This document shows positions 56,234-64,000 of a DNA stretch of 64,000 nt, piece after piece. Both the position numbers and the translations under genes were made by a program. Origin of the DNA: Ramlibacter tataouinensis (GTDB lineage: Bacteria > Pseudomonadota > Gammaproteobacteria > Burkholderiales > Burkholderiaceae_C); NCBI GenBank assembly GCA_002427815.1, contig DIZF01000001.1, positions 56,970-120,969 on the forward strand. Reading direction: 5' to 3'. Numbering within the stretch: the stretch's first letter is position 1; every line of letters starts with the position of its first letter. The notes below the pieces were generated by a model. The model did no database searches and had not been told where the DNA came from. It was given only the letters and a program-made list of their open reading frames with translations.

Positions 56234-56623
56234 TTACTGGTTGGCCTGCAGCATGGCAGCCATCTTCTGATGGATCAGGTTGATCGCCTTGAGCGGCCGG
56301 ATCATCACCTTGAATTCCACGATCCTTCCGTCCTCGGTCCACTTGAGCATGTCCACCCCGTTGACAGCGATGCCGTCGATCTCGACCTGGAACTCCAGCA
56401 CGGCTTGGTTCGGACCGGTGAGCTCGCGGACGTACCGGAACGACTCGTTGAAGAACACATGAAAGGCAGCGTAAAGGTACTGAAACGTGATCGCCTTGCC
56501 CACCTGCGGCGTATGGACCACCGGCGAGTAAAAGACGCAGTTGTCAGCCAGCAGCGACGCCAGGCCCCTGGGGTTGCGGGATTGCACGAGTTCGTGCCAT
56601 GAAGCGAGGGTGTCGATGGTCAA
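56234..56623 (-). CDS. SnoaL/NTF2-like protein
   Basis: A 129-residue NTF2-fold protein. Motifs: DTLASWHELVQSRNPRGLAS, LLADNCVFYSPVVHTPQVGK, FQYLYAAFHVFF, GVDMLKWTEDGRIVEFKVMI and RPLKAINLIHQKMAAML. The likely start is TTG 56623, which has GGAG six to nine bases upstream; an in-frame GTG at 56644 is an alternative. Such proteins are enzymes (isomerases, hydrolases, cyclases) or binding proteins; nothing marks the ligand. It reads toward DUF5329 with a 21-base gap. Confidence 0.75.
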   Translation of the reverse strand: MTIDTLASWHELVQSRNPRGLASLLADNCVFYSPVVHTPQVGKAITFQYLYAAFHVFFNESFRYVRELTGPNQAVLEFQVEIDGIAVNGVDMLKWTEDGRIVEFKVMIRPLKAINLIHQKMAAMLQANQ

Positions 56624-56727
56624 TTTGGGCTCCAGGCGGACCACGGTTCGTAGATCGTAACAATGAAAGGCGCCGGTTGCACGACAACGTCGGGCCGGCT
56701 TTTCCTTTGCATGCCGCTCATCTTCGC

Positions 56728-57378
56728 TCATCCGCGAAGAGGCAACGCGACCCCGATCGCCATGAACACTCCGCCGCAGGCCCGATTGAAGCGCCGCCCG
56801 ACTCGCCCAAGCCATGGGCTGATGCGATGCGCCATGCTGGCGATGAACACCTCCGTAGCCACTTCGATGACCGCGAACGTTCCCGCCATGATGACGAACT
56901 GGACGAAGAGACTTCGAGCGGGATCGATGAACTGCGGAAGAAACGCCGCGAAGAAGAGCAGACCCTTGGGGTTGGTCAGCGCGGAAAGCGCACCCTGCTG
57001 AAACAGCGACCGGCCTGACCGCAGTTCCGCAGAGCTGGGGACTTCGATGCCTATCGGTGGTGACCGCCAGACCTGGATGCCCAGCCAGACGAGGTAGGCG
57101 CCGCCCACCCACTTCATCACAGCAAGCCACACCAGGGACGACTGCAGCAAGGCGACGATGCCGAACATGGAAAAGGCAATGACGGCGATGAATCCGGAGG
57201 CGCCCCCGAAGACCGTGTACAGCGCCTTGCGGCGGCCGTGCAATGCGCCATGGGTCAGGGCCAGCAGCCCGTTGGGCCCGGGCGACAGCGAAAGCCCGAT
57301 GGCTGCCAGGAGGTAGATGAGCCAACGCGGCCATGCGCGCTTTAACGTGGTGTGCTCCAACGAGAAGCTGGAACTCAT
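56728..57378 (-). CDS. LysE/RhtB-family amino-acid exporter
   Basis: A 216-residue membrane protein with about six hydrophobic segments. The family motif SLSPGPNGLLALTHGALHG is at about 30-50, and GALSALTNPKGLLFFAAFLP is at about 128-147, the second conserved loop. Members export amino acids or related metabolites using the proton gradient. Its ATG overlaps the preceding small membrane-protein gene by four bases, so it is the last of a three-gene coupled set (58027 to 56728). Substrate unknown. Confidence 0.85.
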   Translation of the reverse strand: MSSSFSLEHTTLKRAWPRWLIYLLAAIGLSLSPGPNGLLALTHGALHGRRKALYTVFGGASGFIAVIAFSMFGIVALLQSSLVWLAVMKWVGGAYLVWLGIQVWRSPPIGIEVPSSAELRSGRSLFQQGALSALTNPKGLLFFAAFLPQFIDPARSLFVQFVIMAGTFAVIEVATEVFIASMAHRISPWLGRVGRRFNRACGGVFMAIGVALPLRG

Positions 57379-57773
57379 TTCGCCGGCTCCTTGCCCTGGT
57401 CCTTCTCGGACCGGGTAGCCGTTTCCTTACCCAGCAGGTATCCGGCAATGGTTCCGAGCAGACCCATTACCGGCGCTATCTGGTTGCTCGTATACCCGGC
57501 CACGACCAGGAATACCGATATGACAATGATCAGGACCGTGCCGAAAATGCGCAGCACCGACTCGGAGCTCTTGCCAATTCTGATCAGGTAGGTCGCCAGC
57601 AGCAGGACAAAGACACCAAAAACCAGGACAACCGCGCTGATGGTCATCGCATTCGTGACCGACCACCAACTCTCCGCTGCTGGCGCAGGCTCGGGCTGTG
57701 AAGTGAAAGTGTCGCTGGCCCGAACGCGCTCGCGAGCGGCCTGAAGCTGGGCATCGAGATCGGATTGTTTCAC
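57375..57773 (-). CDS. small membrane protein of unknown function
   Basis: A 132-residue protein with a GTG start at 57773 that overlaps the previous stop (GTGA). An acidic/charged N-terminus (about 1-38) is followed by two membrane helices (AMTISAVVLVFGVFVLLLAT and FGTVLIIVISVFLVVAGYTS) and perhaps a third short one (IAPVMGLLGTIAGYLLG), ending in a charged tail. I recognise no family. The coupled neighbours are a coiled-coil secreted protein and a LysE exporter. Confidence 0.65.
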   Translation of the reverse strand: MKQSDLDAQLQAARERVRASDTFTSQPEPAPAAESWWSVTNAMTISAVVLVFGVFVLLLATYLIRIGKSSESVLRIFGTVLIIVISVFLVVAGYTSNQIAPVMGLLGTIAGYLLGKETATRSEKDQGKEPAK

Positions 57774-58027
57774 GGCGTCTTGCCTTTCTCAGGTGCGGGC
57801 TTCTGCTCGAGCGATTGAACCTTCTGCTCCAGCAATTCGATGTAGGTGCGTTGTTCAGCCGTCAGTTTTCGCAGCCGCGCCACTTCTGCCTGGCACGCGC
57901 TGGCGTCAGTCTCTTGCAGACCGGGTGCCTGCTTCGACCCCGCCAGCTCCGGCCTTTGCTGTCCGGATGACTGAATGCCAAAACACGCCAGGAGAACGGC
58001 CGCAACGATATGGATATGGATACGCAT
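57770..58027 (-). CDS. small exported coiled-coil protein
   Basis: An 85-residue protein with GAGGAG before the ATG. The N-terminus MRIHIHIVAAVLLACFGIQS is a signal sequence; Cys15 after LLA could be a lipoprotein site, though the flanking residues are not ideal. A C-terminal heptad region (AEVARLRKLTAEQRTYIELL, EQKVQSLEQ) predicts a coiled coil. It is first of the three coupled genes that end with LysE. Function unknown. Confidence 0.6.
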   Translation of the reverse strand: MRIHIHIVAAVLLACFGIQSSGQQRPELAGSKQAPGLQETDASACQAEVARLRKLTAEQRTYIELLEQKVQSLEQKPAPEKGKTP

Positions 58028-58075
58028 TGGGACGACTCCTCGGTGGTTCTGACGTTCTCTATTCGCTGCGGCGGC

Positions 58076-59467
58076 TCACCCCGCCGCCGCCGCACCCGCG
58101 ACGCGTCCGGTGACCAGCGCCTGCGCCAGCCCGCCCATATACGAGCGGGTACTGAATCCGCCCACGTCGCAACCGGCGGCGTACAGGTTCGCAATCACTC
58201 CGGTCTGCAGTTCGTCGCGGTCCGCTTTCAGCAAGGGAAGCATGGAGACCGACGCGGCCCTTCGCAGCACGCGCATGTCCAGGTCGGTGCGCACGCCGCC
58301 GCAGGTGAAGGTGATTGCGGCCCGGACCAACGCCGCGGTGAAAGGCGGACGGACCACCCGGAAAGGATTTCCGCGCCTGGCCGGTTGCAGCTGCTTGCCG
58401 TTGCCGGAGGTGAGCGCGGCGTTATAGGAAGTCAGGGTCGCAACGACCTGCGTTGGCGGAAAACCCCAGGCCTGCATCTCGTGCGCGAGCCCTTCCAGCG
58501 TGTCCGACTGCGCCACCGGCCCCCCCGCCTGCCGGGCCCGGTCGATCACCACCCTTGCGAGCGGACCGCCGTCATAGACCCGGTCGGCGGTCGCGGCATC
58601 GAAGACATAGGCGGCGGTGGCCTGCGGCTGGCGGGCGATGTGCGTATTGAGCGTCTCCTCGCCGGTGCCCGCCGACTCGTCGGCGAAGCGCCGCCCCTCG
58701 AGGTTCAGGGCCACGGCCAGCGGCCCGTACTTGTGGCTCATGTCCTGGAACTGCAGGGCGTTGAACCGGGCCGGGGGCGCCGTCATGGCGTGGCCGTAGA
58801 AGGTGTCCAGCCACGGCGTCGTCGCCGCCCCGACGTCGAGGGCCGCCAGCAGGCCGTCGCCGGTGCTCCAGGGATTCGCGCGCAGGTACATGAAATCCGC
58901 GTAAGGCGTCACGTGCCGCGCCAGCAGCTCCGCATTGCCCTGGAAACCGCCGGTGGCCAGGATTACCGATCGCGCGTGCACTTCGACAGCGCCCTGCGCG
59001 TCGAACGCCAACGCGCCGCTGACCGCACCGTCGCGGGTCAGCAGACTCTGCACCGCCGTTTCGCACAGCATCGCGCCGCCCAGTGCCTTGACGCGGTCGA
59101 CCAGCGCGGCCGTCATCTGCGGCGGGCTGGCCTCTTGTCCGCGCCCGTATCCCAGCCAGATCTGGTCCGGCTGGAGTTCGACGCCCTGGCCTTGCAGCCA
59201 GCGCAGCGAATCGGTCAGGTTGGCCACCAGGAAATCCTGCAGCGCAGGATCTCCGTCCGGGACATGGGCGCGCACGTCCGCTTCACGAGCGAAGGTCCAG
59301 ACAATCCCGTTGGACAGCGCCATCGAGCCGCCGAAGCGGGTGCCCTTTTCCAGCACCAGAACCTGCGCGCCCTGCTCGAGGGCGGCGATCGCGGCGCACA
59401 GGCCGGCCATTCCGGCGCCGAGCACCAGGACATCGGCTGTGTGTTCTCTCTTGCGGGCGCTCTCCAT
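58076..59467 (-). CDS. FAD-dependent oxidoreductase (fumarate reductase/ketosteroid dehydrogenase type)
   Basis: A 463-residue flavoprotein of the FAD_binding_2 family. The dinucleotide-binding motif VLVLGAGMAGLCAAIAALEQ is at about 13-32, with VLVLEKGTRFGGSMALSNG after it. The second FAD motif is SVILATGGFQGNAELLARHV. Near the C-terminus FTCGGVRTDLDMRVL and LYAAGCDVGGFSTRSYMGG complete the fold. Cytochrome or Fe-S domains are absent, so electrons would go to another acceptor. Enzymes of this group desaturate ring ketones or reduce enones; the substrate is unknown. It starts three bases after the propeller gene's stop, so the two are co-transcribed. Confidence 0.84.
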   Translation of the reverse strand: MESARKREHTADVLVLGAGMAGLCAAIAALEQGAQVLVLEKGTRFGGSMALSNGIVWTFAREADVRAHVPDGDPALQDFLVANLTDSLRWLQGQGVELQPDQIWLGYGRGQEASPPQMTAALVDRVKALGGAMLCETAVQSLLTRDGAVSGALAFDAQGAVEVHARSVILATGGFQGNAELLARHVTPYADFMYLRANPWSTGDGLLAALDVGAATTPWLDTFYGHAMTAPPARFNALQFQDMSHKYGPLAVALNLEGRRFADESAGTGEETLNTHIARQPQATAAYVFDAATADRVYDGGPLARVVIDRARQAGGPVAQSDTLEGLAHEMQAWGFPPTQVVATLTSYNAALTSGNGKQLQPARRGNPFRVVRPPFTAALVRAAITFTCGGVRTDLDMRVLRRAASVSMLPLLKADRDELQTGVIANLYAAGCDVGGFSTRSYMGGLAQALVTGRVAGAAAAG

Positions 59468-59470
59468 CGG

Positions 59471-62400
59471 TCAGGACGACTTGGCCGGCTTGAGCACGAA
59501 GGTGCTGCCGCCCACCAGGCTGCGGTTCGTGGTGGTTTGCATAAGTGTGAATTTTGCCAGCGGCCCGGATCCGGCCGTCAACTTGCCGGCGAACAGCAGC
59601 AACAGCACGCTCTCACTGGCGTTGCTCTTGATCGACAACGGCAGCTCGACACCCTTGCTCTTGGCGTCGACGCTGAAGACCCGGGTCGTGTCGTAGGTCT
59701 TCAAAAGCTGCTCCCAGGAGGCGTCGCTGCGCACTTCGCGCTTGAGCCAGTAATCCCTGATCCGCTTCAGATCCGTCGCCGGCAGTTTGGCGGCCTTCAG
59801 GCCCTTCGGGAGCTTGCCGGCCGCAAGGCGCTTGCTCAAGGCCTGCGACAGCAACAGGCCCATGCGCAGGGGCGGACGCGGCGGCGGCGGCAGGTGCAGC
59901 AGGTACGAATCGGCCAGCGCGCGCGAGCCATGCAGGTGGAAGGGAATGGGATGGGGGGTATCGGGGAGCAGATTGACCAGGTGCAGGTTCTTCAGGCCGG
60001 CGTGCTTCTCGTTGGTGACCAGCTGCCCGATGCTGAAAACCTTGTTGCCGGCCGGAATCGGATCGCTGGGGCTGTCGATCACCACCAGCATGCAGGTGTG
60101 CGTATCGGCGCTGGCGGGCGGTGTCCAGTCCCACTGCAGGACCGCGGGGCGCAGCGCCTCCAGCGTGGGGATGGTCTTCGGTGCGCCCACCGGCGTCCAG
60201 TTGGCATCGCCCGCGCTGTTGGGCCAGGCGCTCCAGAAGTCCGCCGGCAGATCGGGCAGGCCCGCCGAGGCGCCGGCAGCCATGATCTTCACGGTGACAT
60301 TGCCGGCCGGCAAGGGGCCGCGGTTGTGCACCTGCACATAGACCCGGTTCTGGTTGCCTTTCTCCGGGTCCTCATGGACCAGCCTGGTCTCGAAGTTGAG
60401 GTAGTTCGCCTCGCCCGGCAGCAACTGCCAGGCGGGCGGGGCATCGGTCTTGATGTCCGCGCAGTGCCACCAGTAGCAGGTGTCGTTGAGCGCGACATAG
60501 CGCGTCGCATCTTCCCAGGCCGCGGCCACCGGCGCGCCGCTGGGGGGTCGCCCGGTGTCCATGATGTTGTCGCGCACGAACAGGTCCACGGTCGGCTGCG
60601 TGGCCAGATCGGCGCGCACTTCCCACAGGCCACGGCCATGGGTGGCGGCGCGCAGCAGGTTGCTCCCGGTGCGCAGGCGCAGGTCGTAGATGGCGGTGTT
60701 GGGCAGGCCCTGCGAATAATTGTTCCAGTTGGCGCCGGCGTCGATGCTGCGATAGACGCCGATGTCGGTGCCGACGAACCACTGCGTCGCGCTGCCGAAG
60801 GCCAGCGCGTACATCGGCACATCGGGCAGGCCGTTGCTCACCGCGGCCCAGGTCGCGCTTCCGCTGGCCGGCACCGTCCCGCGCCACACGTGTTGCGCCA
60901 GGCCGAAGCCGCTGAATACGACCAGGATGGTGTTGGCATCGCCCGGCAGGCTCTGCACATCCCAGATCCACTGGCCGGCGGGCAGCGGCGCCGCGTGCAG
61001 CGCGCGTGCGCTCCAGGTGCCGCCGCCGCTGCGATCGAGCCGGTACACCTGCCCGCTGGTGGTGGCGCAATAGAAGATGCTGTCGCTCGTGAACGACATC
61101 GCCGACACCCGGCCGTTGATGCCGGCGAGGGCGACGCCGCTGCCCGGCCAGCCGCCGGTGCCCATGGCGTCGTCGATGTTGATGACGTTCGTGCCCCAGG
61201 CCATCCGCTCCGAGCTCGGGCTGATCGCCAGGGGCGGATAGAACAGGCCGCTGCCGTTCAGGCCCCCAGCCACGCCGGTGTAGGAACCGAATTTGCCGGC
61301 CAGGGTGCTGCGCTCGGGCGTGCTGCCGTAATAGGCGTGGACCATGTCGTTGCCATTGGTCTTGCTGATCGCGCAATAGCCGCCGTCGCCGTCCGCGCTG
61401 TGGTAATGCACCGGACTGTTGCGGAACTGCTGGGTGCCGTTGTCCTGGGTGCCGCACTGCACGATGGCGTCGGAGCTGCCGTGGTTGTCGATCGCCTCGT
61501 ACTGCAGCAGGCACAGGCCCTCGTTCGGCTTGTCGTCCCAGGTGGCGCCGCCATCCCGGCTGACGAAGAAGCCGCCGTCATTGCCGCTGTAGAGGGTCTG
61601 GTTGAGCGTGGGATGAAAACCGAAGGTGTGGCTGTCGGGATGGATGTTGCCGCCGATGTTGCTGACGCTCCACACGCCGGTCGACGCATTGCGCTGGCAC
61701 TTGTACAACTCGACGCCCGACACATACACCACATCCGGCGTGGTGGGATCGACGTTCACGTCGCTGGTGAAGGCGCCGTACAGCTCGATGGTGGCGCTGC
61801 TGGTGCACAGCTCCCAGCTGGTGCCGGCGGCATTGGTGGTGCGATACAGGCCGAGCAAGGTATCACTGCTGCTGGCGATGAGCGCGTATTTGCGCGCCGG
61901 GCTGCTGGCCGACTGCTTCAGGCTGATGCGGCTGGTGGTGCCGCCGGCGGGCAGGCCGGTGGTGAGCTGGGTGAAGGTGGGGCTGGCGGCCAGGGCGTTG
62001 GTGCTCTTGTAGATGCCGCTGCCCCAGAACGCTGCATACACGGTGTTGCCGGTGCTGTCGCTGCGGTCGATGACGACGTCGGTGCAGGCGATCACGGTGG
62101 CACTGATGGCCGGCAGGCCGCCGCCGGTGAGCGCGGTCCAGGTGGTGCCGTTGGTGGTGCGGCACAGCCCGCGGCTGGTGGCGGAGAAGGCGCGATCGGC
62201 GTTGTTGCGATCCACCGCGATGCGGTAGAAGCTGTGGTTGGCCAGCAGGGTCGAAGCCTGGAGCGTCCAGGTATCGCCGCCATCGGTGCTGCGCAACACG
62301 CCCACGCCCAGGTACACGCCGGGTGCCGAACTCAATGCGTAGGCTGTGCTGTAGAACTGCACATTGCCCTCGCCGGTGCCGGCATACAGCACGTCGGGAT

Positions 62401-62974
62401 TGCTGGTGCCCATGCCCAGCGCGCCGATGGCCAGCGACGCCTGGTTGTCGCCCAGCGCGGTCCAGGTGTCGCCGCCGTCCAGGGTGCGCCACACGCCGCC
62501 GCGGCTGGTGCCGATGAAGATGGTGTTGCCGTTGACCGGGTGCGGGGCGATGGCCGTGACGCGGCCGCTGATCAGGATCCGGGCGCCGCCATAGGTCTGG
62601 CCGTTGGGTACGGCCAGCGGGCCCATCGGCGTCCAGTTGGCCAGCGCCGCATCGACCGGAGCCGTTGCATGCGCCGCCGGTCCGGGCTGGTCGCGTTCGG
62701 TCAAGGCCTTCAGCCGCAACAGCGCCGGGTTGGTCTCGGCGCCCAGGCTCGCTGCTCCACCCTCGCCAACCGGCGACAGCTTGGCGCGCTGCAGCATGTC
62801 GCCGCGCATGGCCGCGAAATCCTGCGCAAAGCGGCCGACCAGCTTTTGCGGATTCTTCTTGTGCGGCTTGGGCCCGGCGGCTTTCCGAGCCGTCGTCGTT
62901 CCGGCCGTGGTCTTCTTGGCCGTGGTCTTCCTGGCGGCGGCCCGGGTGGTGGCAGGTGGGGTTCTGGATTTCAT
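59471..62974 (-). CDS. large BNR/VPS10-type beta-propeller protein with basic N-terminal tail
   Basis: An 1167-residue protein with GGGAG before the ATG. The first 45 residues are a Lys/Thr/Ala tail (RKTTAKKTTAGTTTARKAAG) like histone H1; there is no signal peptide. Residues about 110-800 hold many Asp-box/BNR blades (GGVWRTLDGGDTWTALGDNQ, GVLRSTDGGDTWTLQA, FFVSRDGGATWDD, GVYRSIDAGANWNNY), as in sialidase-like and sortilin-like propellers. After about 815 come a beta-sandwich with CYWWHCADIKTD, a second beta domain, and a helical/basic C-terminal region. Catalytic sialidase residues are not evident. Its function is unknown; a surface-binding or cargo role is possible but unproved. Confidence 0.75.
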   Translation of the reverse strand: MKSRTPPATTRAAARKTTAKKTTAGTTTARKAAGPKPHKKNPQKLVGRFAQDFAAMRGDMLQRAKLSPVGEGGAASLGAETNPALLRLKALTERDQPGPAAHATAPVDAALANWTPMGPLAVPNGQTYGGARILISGRVTAIAPHPVNGNTIFIGTSRGGVWRTLDGGDTWTALGDNQASLAIGALGMGTSNPDVLYAGTGEGNVQFYSTAYALSSAPGVYLGVGVLRSTDGGDTWTLQASTLLANHSFYRIAVDRNNADRAFSATSRGLCRTTNGTTWTALTGGGLPAISATVIACTDVVIDRSDSTGNTVYAAFWGSGIYKSTNALAASPTFTQLTTGLPAGGTTSRISLKQSASSPARKYALIASSSDTLLGLYRTTNAAGTSWELCTSSATIELYGAFTSDVNVDPTTPDVVYVSGVELYKCQRNASTGVWSVSNIGGNIHPDSHTFGFHPTLNQTLYSGNDGGFFVSRDGGATWDDKPNEGLCLLQYEAIDNHGSSDAIVQCGTQDNGTQQFRNSPVHYHSADGDGGYCAISKTNGNDMVHAYYGSTPERSTLAGKFGSYTGVAGGLNGSGLFYPPLAISPSSERMAWGTNVINIDDAMGTGGWPGSGVALAGINGRVSAMSFTSDSIFYCATTSGQVYRLDRSGGGTWSARALHAAPLPAGQWIWDVQSLPGDANTILVVFSGFGLAQHVWRGTVPASGSATWAAVSNGLPDVPMYALAFGSATQWFVGTDIGVYRSIDAGANWNNYSQGLPNTAIYDLRLRTGSNLLRAATHGRGLWEVRADLATQPTVDLFVRDNIMDTGRPPSGAPVAAAWEDATRYVALNDTCYWWHCADIKTDAPPAWQLLPGEANYLNFETRLVHEDPEKGNQNRVYVQVHNRGPLPAGNVTVKIMAAGASAGLPDLPADFWSAWPNSAGDANWTPVGAPKTIPTLEALRPAVLQWDWTPPASADTHTCMLVVIDSPSDPIPAGNKVFSIGQLVTNEKHAGLKNLHLVNLLPDTPHPIPFHLHGSRALADSYLLHLPPPPRPPLRMGLLLSQALSKRLAAGKLPKGLKAAKLPATDLKRIRDYWLKREVRSDASWEQLLKTYDTTRVFSVDAKSKGVELPLSIKSNASESVLLLLFAGKLTAGSGPLAKFTLMQTTTNRSLVGGSTFVLKPAKSS

Positions 62975-63196
62975 TTGCTGTCTCCCTCACAAGTGGCGCA
63001 CACTGCGCCGAAGTCGGACGCCGCTCAGCGACTCGGTCCATCCAACGCCCATGAGTGGCGCGAACCCGCAGCGGGTCGCTCCAGAACGGCGCGAGTCACT
63101 CGAATGCCCCGCGGCGCACGGGCACTGAGTTAGAACGATAAATTCACCGCGACGTGCGGCACGGCGCGCTCCGTGACGGAGCCGCGTGCACAGTGA

Positions 63197-63337
63197 TCAG
63201 TCCGGGTCGCGGTTGTGGCGCCTGCGCCGCCAGGCCAGGTAGCAGAGTCCGGCGATGGGAAGGGCGAACAGCAGCATTTCCCAACTACCCGACCCACCGT
63301 CGGGAGCAAAGCCAAATATGCGTTCGATGAAGTCCAT
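63197..63337 (-). CDS. 46-residue single-helix membrane protein
   Basis: The ATG at 63337 follows AAGGGGG by about six bases and opens a 46-codon frame. It starts MDFIERIFGFAPDGGSGSWE, continues with a hydrophobic helix (MLLFALPIAGLCYLAW) and ends in RRRRHNRDPD. The layout (short amphipathic start, PDGG turn, membrane helix, arginine-rich end) is common in small burkholderial proteins with N-out, C-in topology. A longer open frame on the same strand (63130-63405) has poor protein character and is rejected. A strong sigma-70 promoter lies 33-68 bases upstream of the ATG. Function unknown. Confidence 0.75.
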   Translation of the reverse strand: MDFIERIFGFAPDGGSGSWEMLLFALPIAGLCYLAWRRRRHNRDPD

Positions 63338-63376
63338 CGTTGACCCCCTTTCCCTTGTGCTTCTTCGGGAGGGTGG

Positions 63377-63405
63377 AATCTACGCCGCTGGTTTGACGGT
63401 GTCAA
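63377..63405 (-). promoter_or_regulatory. sigma-70 promoter with overlapping palindrome
   Basis: On the minus strand TTGACA (63405-63400) and TAGATT (63382-63377) are separated by 17 bases, an almost consensus promoter. The -35 overlaps the inverted repeat TTGAC-GGT-GTCAA (63393-63405), a likely repressor operator. Transcription would start near 63370 and run into the 46-residue membrane protein gene. Confidence 0.7.
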
Positions 63406-63463
63406 CAGCGCTGCGACACTGCATCGATCGCAGAAAATACAAGCTCTTCTTTGTGACCGATGG

Positions 63464-64000
63464 TCACGCGGCCAGCGCCTTCATCACCGCGTACAGGTCG
63501 CTCTTGCCCTCGAAGCCGATCCCCGGCAGCTCGGGCAGCGTGACGTAGCTGTCCACCACTTTCACGCCGTCTGGGAATCCGCCATAGGGCTGGAACAGGT
63601 CGGGGTAGGACTCGTTGCCGCCCAGGCCCAGTCCGGCCGCGATCGCCAGCGACATCTGGTGCCCGCCGTGCGGCACGCAGCGCGCCGGCGACCAGCCGTG
63701 GTCCTTGAGCATGTCCAGCGTGCGCAGGTACTCCACCAGGCCGTAGCTCAGGGCGCAGTCGAACTGCAGCCAGTCGCGGTCGCTGCGCATGCCGCCGTAA
63801 CGGATCAGGTTGCGGGCGTCCTGCATCGAGAACAGGTTCTCGCCGGTGGCCATCGGCTTGTCGTAATGCCGCGCCAGCTGGGACTGCAATTCGTAGTCCA
63901 GCGGGTCGCCGGCCTCCTCGTACCAGAACAGGTCGTACTGCGACAGCGCCTTGGCGTATTCGACGGCGGCCTTCAGGTCGAAGCGGCCGTTCGCGTCCAC
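63464..64000 (-). CDS. enolase-superfamily dehydratase, C-terminal part (D-tartrate dehydratase-like; cut by window edge)
   Basis: The visible 178 residues are the C-terminal barrel half of a mandelate-racemase/muconate-lactonising-type enzyme. VDANGRFDLKAAVEYAKAL begins at the edge, and the acidic YEEAGDPLDYE and GENLFSMQDARNLI motifs supply the metal and catalytic residues. Histidine in CVPHGGHQMSLAIAAGLGLG acts as the general base in such dehydratases. The sequence HGWSPARCVPHGGHQMSL with NESYPDLFQPYGGFPDGV strongly recalls D(-)-tartrate dehydratase (TarD) as I remember it. The reaction would be D-tartrate to oxaloacetate. The N-terminal capping domain is outside the window. Confidence 0.8.
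   Translation of the reverse strand: MDANGRFDLKAAVEYAKALSQYDLFWYEEAGDPLDYELQSQLARHYDKPMATGENLFSMQDARNLIRYGGMRSDRDWLQFDCALSYGLVEYLRTLDMLKDHGWSPARCVPHGGHQMSLAIAAGLGLGGNESYPDLFQPYGGFPDGVKVVDSYVTLPELPGIGFEGKSDLYAVMKALAA

Noticed and set aside
58010..63133. 1,700-codon open frame on the plus strand opposite the FAD enzyme and the BNR propeller
   Set aside because: Same reasoning: low-complexity His/Gln/Gly/Arg-rich shadow of two genes with clear domains and ribosome-binding sites.
63130..63405. 91-codon minus-strand frame over the small membrane gene
   Set aside because: It lacks protein character and a ribosome-binding site; the 46-codon frame inside the same stretch has both plus a promoter.

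Overview
The window is GC-rich, densely packed DNA from what looks like a Burkholderiales bacterium, most likely Comamonadaceae. The evidence is the many amino-acid and tripartite-type transporters, the TctDE/TctBA genes, an aliphatic-amidase operon, and a GC-rich intergenic repeat at 4309-4365 of a kind I associate with that family. There are no tRNA or rRNA genes, CRISPR arrays, insertion sequences or integrases.

Region 1 (1-11,460, minus strand) is one long nitrogen-scavenging operon. It is read atzF (allophanate hydrolase), atzG, atzE, an AtzH/HpxZ-like gene, a BMP-type ABC importer (binding protein, two permeases, later the ATPase), a formamidase-type amidase, a biuret-hydrolase-like enzyme, a second cysteine hydrolase, and finally a truncated GntR regulator. 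It starts from a near-perfect sigma-54 -24/-12 promoter with a CTTG-N4-CAAG palindrome at the transcription start. This suggests nitrogen control plus local repression by the GntR protein.

Region 2 (11,461-26,675) holds ordinary metabolic genes: a cardiolipin synthase, a nitrate/sulfonate/bicarbonate-type ABC permease and ATPase without a binding protein, a TctD/TctE two-component system followed by TctB and TctA (no TctC), a complete Liv-type branched-chain amino-acid/amide ABC operon, a remnant of a CaiB/BaiF CoA-transferase, and an aldo/keto reductase.

Region 3 (26,990-55,771, plus strand) is the centrepiece: a complete-looking extracellular contractile injection system (eCIS) locus of about 27 kb. 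A sigma-54-type activator with a non-phosphorylatable pseudo-receiver and an altered GAFTGA loop precedes a candidate sigma-54 promoter. The operon then encodes a small winged-helix-like protein, an AAA+ ATPase, and two DUF4157 proteins that end in the same PD-(D/E)xK-like domain (candidate cargo toxins). It continues with a Pvc16-like cap, sheath, tube, a tail assembly chaperone with a likely programmed -1 frameshift into a DUF6760-like segment, and a tube-linked protein. The baseplate genes follow (LysM, VgrG-like, spike, PAAR, gp25, two J-like wedge proteins, a gpI-like protein fused to an NHL propeller), with three proteins sharing one recurring N-terminal module. I see no tape-measure gene and no classic tail-fibre gene.

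Region 4 (55,823-64,000, minus strand) contains small secreted and membrane proteins, a LysE exporter, an FAD oxidoreductase, a large cytosolic-looking BNR/sialidase-type propeller with a histone-H1-like tail, a 46-residue membrane protein with a strong promoter, and the C-terminal part of an enolase-superfamily dehydratase resembling D-tartrate dehydratase.
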